The notes below the pieces were generated by a model. That model was not told the DNA's origin. It saw nothing but the letters and a program-made list of their open reading frames with translations, and did no database searches. DNA of 64,000 nt from Homalodisca vitripennis. Taxonomy: Eukaryota; Arthropoda; Insecta; Hemiptera; Cicadellidae. Positions 37,040 through 48,045 of this stretch are shown piece after piece; the stretch's first letter is position 1, and each line of letters opens with the position of its first letter. Where the stretch lies: NCBI RefSeq assembly GCF_021130785.1, contig NC_060214.1, positions 772,501 through 836,500 of the forward strand. The letters run 5' to 3'. The position numbers and the translations under genes are program-made.

Positions 37040-37735
37040 ATAAGTAGTGAAGGCAACGTTAAGACGCCATCCGATCGGAAACGATCCCGGCAATTTTCCC
37101 CCCACCCCCTGCTAAAGCCCCAGACAATCCTAAGAGCCCTCTTCTGCAGAATGAAGACTATTGAGGTATGGCCGGTAACAAAACTGCCAGAATATTATCC
37201 CGTAAACCACTCTTGATTCAAAACATTCCAAAGTATGTGGTCTTGAGAAATATTTTAAGACACAAAACCGGGCAAAGCAAATACTTTAGAGTTCAATCTT
37301 TTTAATAATGCTAAGAGGTCCCCTACAAAATTATCAAGGCACTTTGTTTTCATTTTTAATCAAAGAATTTTGTGATTTCGGTTTTGATTTCATGAAGAAC
37401 AAGAAAAACTTTGTTTGGATGAGTTAAAGAATAATTTATTTATCTCAAAATATGATACCAATAATATCATAGAGAGTAAAATAATATTTTTTATTGAGAA
37501 TTTTTTGGATTTACGTGATGGAGTATTATACTCGTATCATTAGCGTAAAGGGTGACATGAATATCTATGCTCTCCAGGTTATGTAGAAGAAATAACAGGT
37601 AAATCATTTATGAAAAGAAGAAATAGAAATAGTACACAGTATTCAGCCTTGAGAAACTCCTGTTTTTTACAATAGGAATGTCTAAGCTGGGTTGACGAAA
37701 TCAGTTAGTAGCGTGGTTCGATCTTATGAATAACT
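37040..37735 (-). mobile_element. Decayed LINE: reverse-transcriptase core and tail
   Basis: Reading the minus strand across several frameshifts gives recognisable blocks in the correct order. GVSQG (37660-37646) is the GVPQGS-type block. FINDLPV follows near 37600. LYANDTSII (37551-37525) is the catalytic YADD box with the first aspartate changed to asparagine. FILQKRALRIVWG lies near 37150. GVLTLPSLLIY is at the low-coordinate end. This order is that of Jockey/CR1-superfamily reverse transcriptases. Stops, frameshifts and the YAND change make it a dead copy. The upstream half is missing. Confidence 0.8.
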
Positions 37736-38302
37736 TTTTTTCTTCAGAATTGGATTTGGTCCTTGTCTCCATATGCGAGTGTAATTAACTTTAGATGTGT
37801 CTGTGGTGCACGATTTAAATACTGAGTTGATTCTAACTTAATGTAATAAATTAGACAAGCGCCTCTATAGCGGTTGAAACCATATACTTTAGCGGTGCCT
37901 ACTACGCAGTCAGCCCAGGACCGCTGTTCCTGTCGCTGCCTAGTGTTGGCATTTGCGGATGATCCTAGACACTCCATTATTCCCATATTGCTCTATGGTT
38001 CCATGAGAACCACTTTGTATTAAATAATTCCCTTGTTTATCATCTACTACGAATATGGACGCTTTGTATGATTTGAATATTGTATGGATTCCCCACAGGC
38101 TTACTCACAGCGCAGTGCTAGTGTTTATATTTTGAGTTTTTACATTTCAATGTTTCTAACTTTTGGGCCTTAGTTTGAAATTAGTTTTATACGATGGAAG
38201 GATTGTTAAGTAAACAGAGTTTTTCCAGACGTTGCAATTTTTAGTGCAAACATTATTAACACTACGTTTCTGATCTCTTATCAGTTGTATGTATTACAAT
38301 AA

Positions 38303-38704
38303 TTACTCGCCTGAGGAAATTTTTATGTACGGCCACATGTGGACAACGATCAGTAAAGAGTAAGCGGTAAGGTCCGGTGTGCTTAAGTTTTTGAGCCCTG
38401 GCAGTATGTGGTTTAGGGCCTTCAGATTCTCGGGATACTCGATAGGAGGGGAGGCTGTGGGCGTAGGCGCACGTAAAGGTCGGGCATATCGATTCCGGGT
38501 ATGAGCGATACAGGCGGGAGACATAAGGACAGCGTCGGGGTCCCGGCAGTGCAGGCGGACGCCTGGGTACTTGTAATTGTTGGCGTCATAGTCTTCACTA
38601 TATCTGGCCGTGGATGGTTTGGTTACAGAAGGTAAGTATTGAGATAAACAGGAAGTCTGAGATAAGGTGTTGGAAAGCAGGAAGTCTGTGATACGAAGTA
38701 CCAA
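38303..38704 (-). CDS. Exon-like open frame of unknown gene
   Basis: The minus-strand frame is open for 133 codons in a locally GC-rich (about 50%) block, longer than expected by chance. It includes RYSEDYDANNYKYPGVRLHC, RDPDAVLMSPACIAHTRNRY and ARPLRAPTPTASPPIEYPEN. Two cysteines 16 residues apart sit in a basic context and the C-terminal part is Pro/Leu-rich. I recognise no family. No clean splice acceptor or promoter defines its start; an AG near 38605 could be an acceptor. On the opposite strand ACAGAAG followed by GTAAGTATTG at 38632 is a perfect splice donor, so an exon on the plus strand is an alternative. The start and end are simply the limits of the open frame. Confidence 0.3.
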   Translation of the reverse strand: MVLRITDFLLSNTLSQTSCLSQYLPSVTKPSTARYSEDYDANNYKYPGVRLHCRDPDAVLMSPACIAHTRNRYARPLRAPTPTASPPIEYPENLKALNHILPGLKNLSTPDLTAYSLLIVVHMWPYIKISSGE

Positions 38705-39204
38705 ATGTATGTTCCATTAAAGACAATGCTAAAATAACTCCATAAGAGTCCATGTTAAAATAACTCGAAGAGAGCCTGTTAAGGCCATATCCGAGGGATG
38801 TTTACTACCGAATCTCGTTACATGACACTTAGTATTTTATTAATTAACTTTGTATTTTGCACAAGTTTATTTTATTCATATAACTTTGTAAATTAATTTC
38901 ACTTTATGTAAGTGCCTTTAATATTTGAAGACGGTTCGGATAATCCGATCGGATGCAGTTTGTTACACTGATAGAAGAAGTACAACTTTACCTGTTTTAC
39001 TTGCACCTTGCTAAATAAATATAGTGTGTACTCTAACAAAATTTATGACAAAATTTAATACTAGATTCTCCATTGGTAATATTTACGTCTCATAGGTTTA
39101 TTTTATTTTTCTAATTGGCCTTTTTTTAATTTCGATTTAATTCAGGAATTCATCAAATGTGCTTTACACTTCATGGTTTATTCCGAAATAACTTATATAA
39201 CAGT
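38705..39204. other. No supported feature
   Basis: AT-rich sequence. Two near-identical words (AAAATAACTC and AGAG(T/C)C) recur 34 bases apart near 38731-38775. Nothing else was found. Confidence 0.5.
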
Positions 39205-39715
39205 GACTTGTGTGGAAGTGAGGTTGACCGTGCAGAAGAATAAAATAGCGAGATTTTACGTTACTCCCGAGTGGTGGCCAGGTATCTAAACCTCGCTGTT
39301 ATACGGCGGAGCTTACGTCTCCGTACTTTACACGAACCAGTGTCTTGCCTTACATAACCTTGCTTTACTGGGTCGACAATCTGCTCAGGGTTTTACAATG
39401 CAGAAGAATAAAACAGCGTGACTTTACGTTAGTGCCAAGTGCTGGCAAGGGATCTGACCCCGCTGTTATATGACGTGCCTTACGTATCCGTCCTTTACAC
39501 GAACCAGTGTGTGCTTTACTTAACTTTGCTTTACTGGGACGACAGGTTTATCACAGGTTGACCATGCATAAAAATAAAACTGTGAGATTTTACGTTTTAG
39601 TGCCAAATACTGGCAAAGGGATCTGACCCCGCTGTTATACGACGGAGCTTACGTCTCCATACTTTACACAAACCAGTGTGTGCCTTACTTAAACTTGCTT
39701 TATTGGGTCAATACA
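39205..39715. repeat. Tandem repeat, unit about 167 bp, three copies
   Basis: Anchors TGCAGAAGAA at 39231 and 39399 and the variant TGCATAAAAA at 39565 give spacings of 168 and 166. Each unit contains GATTTTACGTT (or a variant), GATCTGACCCCGCTGTTATA, GGAGCTTACGTCTCC and TTTACACGAACCAGTGTGTG. Divergence between units is moderate. Nothing in it is clearly coding. Confidence 0.95.
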
Positions 39716-40468
39716 GATGGCCCACACTTTGTAAACATAGCTAGAAGTATTTGTTTACACCTACTTAAAGAAAAACTATAATACATGTAAAATAAGGGAA
39801 TTGTTCCATTAATAACAGATGGGAAGGAGATGCATATCCGCTAGTAACACTACAAAAACATTTATCTATGGTAAGTTAAGTTATCAAGTTGTTTCTAGCT
39901 TTGAGTTGCTCCATACTACGATAAAGGAATATTTTTAGCGTTCATAAGTAACTATCTTAGTACTACATGTTTTAAATGCTAGATATGCTTTTAGTAATTG
40001 TTTTATTTATACCGTTGGCTGTATTGTTTTTAAATTAAGCTATAGATAGTTATGTTTTTGATAATACAATTCTACTTTCATATAGTTACTCTAATGTTAT
40101 GTACTAAAAGATGACAAATTTGTTTATAAGATAAACAACTCAGTAACAGTTTCTAATTAAAATATATCAAAAAGTCACAAATAGCGAATATTTTTACTTG
40201 AAAAAATCGGTATTATTTGTTTTATAAAGCGGTACTCGGACCTTATTAAATTGAGCAATTAATTTGGTTGCTGTTCTTTTAAGTGGATAATTTACCAATA
40301 TAAACGAGCAATATGACGACCACGGCTGGTAGGACATCAGAGTCATGTTGTTTTAAACGAGTATTTCACCGTTAGATAACCTGTGTAAAAGCACATGAAG
40401 CACAAGCCATGTTGAGTTAGCACTTTCACTTCTGGTCTATACCGAGCGTTCTTGTCTTGTGTCTGCAG
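39716..40468 (+). other. Intron-like stretch before the terminal exon candidate
   Basis: No feature except its last bases, GAGCGTTCTTGTCTTGTGTC followed by TGCAG. This is a pyrimidine-rich tract and a consensus splice acceptor feeding the segment at 40469. Confidence 0.4.
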
Positions 40469-40542
40469 GTTACTTCGAATTGGTGGGTCCTGCCGCAGTC
40501 AACGAGTTAATATCTGCACTTGCAAGCAAAAAATCACGTTAA
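40469..40542 (+). CDS. Candidate terminal coding exon, unknown protein
   Basis: A strong acceptor (pyrimidine tract, then TCTGCAG) is followed directly by GT and an open frame reading YFELVGPAAVNELISAL and ending ASKKSR with TAA at 40540-40542. The phase needs one base from the previous exon, for example to give Gly. The composition, an amphipathic alternation and a basic tail ending in K/R, looks like a real C-terminus rather than AT-rich chance sequence. I do not recognise the protein. No donor is certain upstream. The GTAAGT at 38632 has a compatible phase, but the frame before it closes at 38589-38591, so any exon there would be tiny. The 3' UTR would continue to the right. Confidence 0.45.
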
Positions 40543-42400
40543 GCCTTAACTAAGAACCTCTCGAGACACGCATAAAATATCTGGTGATTTTTTTACTAGA
40601 GTAATTCTCGTTAATCGTGATTTAATTGGAAATGTATTCTTTTAAAAGAATTGATAAGATAAAAATGGCGCCCCAGGAGTTCTTTAACAAAATCTTCCAA
40701 AGAATCTCGTTTTTTATTTACGTGCATATATTGCAAAAGTATAGAAAGTTTCTGAGGTATTGTCTAAAAATGCTACAGGGACATTTAAAAATAACAACAT
40801 TTTTAAAAGAATATTTTAACTGGTATCATAAGTAGGAGTCCGGTAGATCTCATCTGGCCCATGTTATTTAGAGATATGTTTAATAACACTTTTAATGTAC
40901 GGAAATATTAGTGAAATCTTTACTACCAATTTTAATTAAACCGTTTTTTCAATTTTCAGGACTGTATTACCGGAAACATTATATGGGGAAATTATTAGAG
41001 CTATTTGTATAGCTTAGTGAAATAATAATTATATAAACAACTATTTTTATTATTGCATATATAAAACAATTTTGAAAAATGTGCAAATTTTTTAACAATT
41101 ATTTTTTAAATATACTAAACATTAGCAAAATGCCTCCTCTAATTTTCTCTATAGTGCACAGCAATGCACGCAAAGTTTTATTAGGTTTATTGAATAACCT
41201 TCTGAGATAATTTGGTCATTAATCGTTTAATGTTTTAAAGAATTTGAAAATTAGACCTACAAAAAAGAAATATGAGAATAAAAGTTTATTTTAGAATACT
41301 TTAATACATTTCAGAAGCATGTGAAAAGAATGTATCTTGGGTCTTATATTCAGTCTAAAACTCCTCTTCCCAGTATTTCTCTCGAGGAAATTAACCTCTT
41401 CTTATCTAGCTTCTATTAGAATGTCCTTCAACAATTAATTTTTCCTCTTTTCCGCACTCACGGGTATGTCCACTGTTTTGTCCCGTTATATCTGCACAAA
41501 CCGTGCTGTCTGATATAAGCCAACATTAAATTTAGGTAATTATATACCTCACAACTATTACCCTGTATTACAACAAGGAAACTGCCACCATAGACACTCA
41601 TGGTTCAAGTGAAAACAAAATACATATTTGTAGAGGTTTCAGTAACCAAATGAGGTTTTTTTTAAACAGATTTTATTTGCGTTTTTTTTTTTCTTTTCCC
41701 GCTGCCCATTAAAGCCATTTATGTTCAAAAAGTGAAAGGATACAGCTAAATCCCTAAAAATATATTTTGAAGCTCACTTCAATAACCTGCCTGAGTTCAG
41801 GTGCGTAATGTTTTTTTTGTGGGGTTGTAGATTGTCCCGTTAGTTTGCCATAATCTTTTGAAATTTTGCCATCTCCCCCTGAGACAGAGACCCATAATTA
41901 GGAACGTCATGTATAACAACAGATGTCCCAATATATTGCAATATACAGATGTTTTTCATTTCTAATAGGTTCCCCTTTGTTCCCGTAGTAGATCCACTAG
42001 GCCATAATAATTTTGAATGGCCCGGGGGGCGTGGGGGCATCTTCGTCATCTGTCCAAACGTGTTTTTAAAACTGTTTACCAACCCTGAATATCTACATTG
42101 TTCTTAGTTTTTTTCTTAAAGCACTTATTCTACACACCCATGCAGTTGTGGCACCAATGAATAACACGAATAGGCTTTTAATTGTAAGTACTGTTTCCAT
42201 AATTTTGTATCTTTGAATACCTCAATTAAATCCTTTCTCGAGCCACCATTATCGAAGTAAGTTTTTATAACGCACTCCATACTGTACATCTGGCCTACAA
42301 AAGATTTCTTTTAATCCTTCTATCAACATCCTCTACTTGTTCACTTGTAATTGGCCTTACAATCAGGTTAATTTCTGCCAAAAAATTTAAAATTTACACA
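40543..42400. other. No gene identified; possible 3' UTR then AT-rich sequence
   Basis: If the exon at 40469 is real, the first few hundred bases are its 3' UTR. A minus frame at 41840-42082 (containing MPPRPPGHSKLLWPSGS) lies downstream of the transposase remnant on that strand and might be part of the same element, but I see no motif. Confidence 0.4.
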
Positions 42401-42414
42401 TAAAGTGCTTACTG

Positions 42415-42870
42415 ATAATGGAAACATCCAAAAACCTCGTCTGTTGTAACGTCCAGATTCAACAGCTACTGTCAAAGTCCGTACTTCCATAATTTTTCAG
42501 TATTGCTTTCCTGGCAGCTTCTGTCGTGGTATCTAAGGAAACATTTTTCATTACAGGAGCAAGAATTGTAATGCAGATGTCACCTTTTGTAGGAGACTTT
42601 GGTAAATCCACTATTTCCACAAACTATAGGCGCAAATCCCAATCCTTTACCGATACACCTCAGTGCGTACACTGGACTAATAATTATGTACATTAATATA
42701 CTTTACAGTATCTTCCTGGTTGTCAGGTGTCTCATAATAATATTCTGAATTTGCAAAAATTTTCACTAACTCGTATCAACAACGTTTTAAGAGTACAAGT
42801 ACTCGCCCGGCCTACGCGCTTACCTATTTTGAATGTTAGGTTCTGTCCACAAGTCTTACAGTACACAAAG
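42415..42870 (-). pseudogene. Mutator-like transposase remnant (N-terminal region)
   Basis: Read on the minus strand through frameshifts, the blocks run in the order expected for arthropod Mutator-like transposases. A CKTCGQNLTF zinc-knuckle-like piece comes first (42863-42834). VYALRCIGKGLGFA with a following CG (42672-42610) matches the (A/L)RxIGKGxxxAxxxCG pattern. LDTTTEAARKAILKNYGS sits near 42530-42480. TVAVESGRYNRRGF (42475-42431) corresponds to the usual VAVDGTWQ+RGH motif, with Asp, Thr and Trp altered. The later catalytic and CxxH regions are missing or unrecognisable. This is a dead DNA-transposon copy. The family assignment comes from memory of the motif order, not from a search. 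Confidence 0.6.
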
Positions 42871-45800
42871 ACCATTTATAAAAAAAGAAATTCTTCCTTA
42901 ATTATTATACCAGAGCACGAGTTATTTTCTGACAGGAACTTTTTGAGTATAAAGAGAAAATTTCACACATTTGTTCTAGTAGGTGAATTGACTTTTGTAG
43001 GTTGGTTTTGTGAAGGAAAGATTGATTCATCTTGCGAGGAAGGCTGTGCTTTGCAGGACTGACTATAACCCCGCCGCCTTACCAATATTTGTCCGCTTTT
43101 TAAGATATAATTTGAGACACTGTAGCCAATAGACTGAGTTTTAAATATGATGGAAAGATTGTAATAAAAATGCTTGGAAGTTCTGGAACAAAAAATGTAA
43201 CAGTTTGACAGGCCATGTTGTTCCAGCATGAAGGTGCTTACACAGCATAAAAATACAAATATCATACCGAGTCAACACTCAACATTGTTCAAGCAGATCA
43301 AGTGGACTTCACACCGTTATTGGATTACTGCTTTTAGTTTTGCTTTTCTAAGCAAGTTATAATGCGATTCGCCGAAAGTTAAACGCGCACTTTCGAAAGA
43401 AATGTCCAAGAAATTATTGGATGCTCATGAAAAGGGTGTGAGCTCCACACACTCACATGTTGTGAATCAATGCAACTTAGCCGGTTAGACATTTACAGAC
43501 AGGCCAGAGGACACTCTTGGGTGGGCCGGCTGGTTGGGCTGACAGCCGGACGGGAAGAGAGTCCGTTTCCTAAGGAAGAAACATTGGGCTTTCCCTTGGG
43601 ACCCATCATTCGGTATCTCTGGTGACCTTGTCAGGCAAAAACTGGAGTAATGTACTTGATTATATTCCAGTCGTGTTCAAATAAAATGTGTTTACGGTAC
43701 AGAAATAAATCACTAGAAACACAGCCGCGTGAGGTGAGGTCAAACGTTTTGTGCATTTGCTAGTAAGATGACTCGGTTCGGCTGCACCGGTTCAAATCTC
43801 TTTTGGCCAATCTGTAAAAGTAAATATATCCAAATAAACCGCTAGCAACCTACTCTAAATAGCTCTACTTACATCAGTTGTAGTAAAACCTTATCATTGG
43901 GGCATTTAGATAATTACACTCAACATGCTTGTAGAAACCTTAATTAAAATTAAACATGTGTGTACAAAATAGAGTTTGTCATAGTCTTGGGAAATGTTCT
44001 TCTCTAGAGATTAAAATCGTATGCTACCCTGAGTATTAGAACGTGACACGGCTGAGTAAATATAATTTAATGCCATCTTCTTCTTCGTGCGTGCTTGGGC
44101 GTTTCCTCGTCGCCCCATACTGCTTCCTATTAAATATATTACCGAAAAATGACAATAAAAACATCTCCTTTGTAACATATACCGAGTTTGTGCCTCACTT
44201 TATTAATGAAGCAATGAGTTTTAACAATGCGACGTACTAACTTACTACAGGTGTAGTAATGATCCATCGTATTATTTCAAGGGAAGATTTGTAACTTTTG
44301 ACCACTATTATGTAAACAACTATTGCATCCTCCTTATATACATACGATTGTGCATTATGCAGCCTTTTCAGTTCGTGAGTGCTTACACTAAGTGACCTGG
44401 GGGCCCTGTGCTGGTGAGTAGTTTTGGCCAAGATTACGAGTGAGTCATAGGAATAGGAAATTGGTTCCATTGAAGTAACTTGAAAACTTACCTTATGAAA
44501 TAGTAACAATTTTTATAATAAAGAAAATAGTCCTTTTGGAAACACATTGATGAAAAATGAGTGATTTTACAGAAAGTTACATAAAGCATGCAGTAGCCAC
44601 AACTTTGGGTTAAACGGTGTTGACTGTTTTTTTTTGTTTTTTTGACGGTTAAGAAAAATGATTATACAACATCTGATCTTAACTGCATAATAATAGGTTT
44701 TTGTGATGTATTAAGATACCATCTTAAATGCTAAATACACATTTTAAATTATACTTGGAAGATGCGTGCACAAAAAGAGTATACGATTCCATTGAGAAAT
44801 GGCATAATTGTGGGGTAAGATCATGAAATGATCTTTATGAAACATTCCTAAAATCTGATTATTCAAGTGGCATGGTAATACCAACATGAGTGGAAAACAT
44901 TTTGGTCCTAAAGGTAAAATTTTTATGACATGGAAATTGAATTTAACGTAATAATATTATTTCATGTATTAATTTGGTAGTGGCTTCTTTAAAATCCTGT
45001 CTAGTATCCCATGAGCACTATTTAATGATTAGTCTGAGTCTTTTTTAAATATTGTTCTTGGCAACTAAAAGACAATTATTTCCGTTTAAGCTCAATATTA
45101 TACAACGGCGATATGACTGTTTGGTCAATTTTTATTTGTAAATTTATACTGACAATATTACAGTAACTAACAACTTTTAACCAGTGACTTGGGAACACAA
45201 AGAGCAAAAGTTTTAAACCATTATTAGCAACAAATTTTCATGTTTATCTGAATAATATCCACATTATGTTGTATTCTGGTAATGTATTTAATTATTAAAA
45301 AAAATTTATTAGGTGTAAGTAAGAATTTGCTATTAAACAGTATATAAATTCACCACTAAGATATTTCCAAATTAATAGAAACGAGTGTATTACTAACTGT
45401 GTGGTATATGTGGTTTAATGCTATAGTAATTTAAATTAGAATATTCACCAACAGTTAAAATAATCATCACTAATGATAATAATAAGTCTCAATTAAAAAA
45501 AAAATTCAAAGCTTTAAATCTCGATGAATATTTTTAATATGCGATAAAAATATTAATACAGATTGTCTCGAGATATTTTTTGGTCATCAGACACAGAACT
45601 AGCCTCGTGTGTGAACATCCACAAGTGTCGTAGCTCTGAACATCGTACAGCACATGTGGCCAACATAGGGCACAACGTGTTTTTTTGTAATACAATTGTA
45701 ACCGGGAACGTAACTTGACGAAAACTTTTTTCACATGTTTACGACTAAAATAACATTACAAGTTCGGAGTTATAAGTAAAACTTTTATTTTTTTTATTGA

Positions 45801-47690
45801 AACCTGTCTGTCTCAGTAAGCCTCCAACTGTTTTGTTGGTTAGTGTTAGATAATTGTAGGCTTATTCAGATCCTCATATATGTGCATATGTTTTTTTTTT
45901 TTTATTGACTAGGGCGGAAAGAGGAAACCCGAACTGTACTCATCGGAATAACTTTTTTAAACATCCACTAACTCTAAAAACCGGGAAATAACCAATATCT
46001 TAAAAGACGGTTTGTTATACTGCTACCCTATTTAATATTTGCAGGGCAAAACATTGTTTGATTACGTTTACGTATAATTCTATATCGGTAAAATAAATAT
46101 AAAGTGGACTATGGCACTGGATTGTAATTTTATTATCTAGCCCATCTAACAATTGGAAGAAATACAATACGCTGCTAACTTTGTGGGTGTAGCCTACTTG
46201 TAATACCAACATAATGATCCATCACAAGCGATTTTGCATGTATGGCACTGTCAGCAATTAGTTATTTTTATTGTATTCAATTGAACTAAAAGAGCGTAGC
46301 AAAGCATATATAACCAGTGTTTTGACTAATTACACTTTTTAGACCGACATTTGTTCATACTTTCTTGAATTTATTTAACGATTAACACAAACTAGACTAT
46401 TTAAAAAGAAAGAATGCCTTTAAATAATACAAAAACTACAAAACCGAGGACCATCCACCATTTCTTTCTATTTTTAACTTGGGCATATTTATATTAGAAA
46501 CGGCTTTGTTGCAAAAAGTCCAAAATGTAGTTTATTGCTCTGTGACTGAAAGCCTAAAATACATAAAACAATGTCTTATAAGCTTTGTTTTCTAAATGAA
46601 AAGTTTTTTTTGAAATATTATTAAATGTAAATATTTTAAAGAATGTTAACCCTACAAAGCAGTAAGACTAACAGTTGTTAATACTCTTTTTCAGGCAGTT
46701 TAACTAAAAGTCCAATTATAGTAAGCTTAAAAAAGTTAGTTAAATTATAAGGTAGACTGGTCATTTTAAACAAATATTGATGGTTAAAAAAACAGTTATT
46801 AAATGTCCATTGAGTGATAAAGAGCTTAAAAAATCTTTTTAATCTAAATTCTTAAATTACTAAATTTATAAATATAAAATAACATGGGAAAAAAAAACTG
46901 AGTACGCACAACTGAAACGGAATGGCCAATAATGTGTTAAATTAAAGTGGTTCCATTTTCTAAATAATATTTCATCATCGATCTACATTTGAAAATATTG
47001 ATCTCTTTTACTAGTATGTTAGAAATTATTATTTAAAAATTGGAATTCAGTTTACTTTCGATCATTGTTTTTAAATAAAAATTGATTATTATGGGTTAAA
47101 GCAATAATATTTCAAATTTCTTGGTGTCTCAAAACAGTTTTTAAGAGAAGTAACAGAAAGCTAATACAAAATTGAAGGAAATGTTATAAGCTTTGCATAA
47201 TTTATATGATTTTTTTGTCCAGGTAAATAAAATAACGAATTTTTAAACCTTTCTATGATTATTTAATTGCAACATTGAAACGAGTTTGTCTTACTAAGGC
47301 TGTCTAGCGAAGGTGTTTGAGATATTTATGGAATAGAATCTTGTAAAAAACACTCATCATTAAGGAATGGTGATTTTTTTAATGTTTAGAGGCAGTTTTG
47401 TTTTACAAAGTTAATACCTAATATTCCAAAATATATAGTTTATTCAATTTCGAGCCACGTATTATATAGACACCATTGTCCTTTTCAAAGATAGAATATA
47501 AAAATTGGATAGCAAACTGTTTCATATTATAATATTGTACGTTATTCACACGATTAAAGTCAAGCACCAACTATCTATACCCCGTGGTGAATGCTAAGGG
47601 TTGCGGAACACGTTTTATCGTAATAAGCCCATTAACGGGATAACTTGTAGCTCATTAACGGGGTATTATGTTTGGAGCAATTTGTTCAGT
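42871..47690. other. Long stretch without a supported gene
   Basis: Items of slight interest are a hairpin with GCCGGCTG/CAGCCGG arms at 43525-43549 inside a GC-richer patch (43490-43620), and a B-box-like GGTTCAAATC near 43790 with no clear A box or clover-leaf. A minus frame at 45534-45734 and frames near 44043-44509 have no motifs. From 46500 to 47300 the sequence is extremely AT-rich. Confidence 0.4.
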
Positions 47691-47699
47691 GTGTTAAGC

Positions 47700-48045
47700 T
47701 GAATATTAACAACTAGAGCAAAAGTCGTGGTGTATGTTTTATTTAAATACTAAACTAGAGCAGTGTGTCGTGTATGCGTTTTCCTATTATTTGAACTTAG
47801 AGCAATGTATCGTGTATGCGTTGTGTTTGTAGATTTGACTAAAGTAAAAGTGTCGTGTGTAGGTTGGGTTTAACAATAGATTATAGTAAAACGTCGTGTA
47901 TAAGTTGTGTTAGTATTAGACTGAAGCAATGGTCCCGGTGTGTAGGTTGTGTTAGTATTAGACTAAAGCGGATTTGGTCGTGGTGTAGATATGTTGATCA
48001 TGTAGATTACAGTAAAACCGTCGTTTGTACGTTTGTGTTGTATTA
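47700..48045. repeat. Minisatellite, unit about 42 bp, eight degenerate copies
   Basis: GTCGTG or a close variant recurs at 47724, 47767, 47809, 47852, 47893, 47932, 47977 and 48020 (spacings 39-45). It is usually followed by TGTAGGTTGTGTTAGTATTA and by GACTAAAGCAA. Divergence between copies is high. The plus frame through the array (with CVSIRLKQ repeated) reflects the unit and has no recognised function. Confidence 0.85.

Noticed and set aside
43780..43800. tRNA or SINE B box (GGTTCAAATC)
   Set aside because: No matching A box, stems or second copy was found. A ten-base match alone is expected by chance.
47700..48045. CRISPR-like array
   Set aside because: The repeats are direct but contiguous and degenerate, with no unique spacers, in a eukaryotic context. 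This is a minisatellite.
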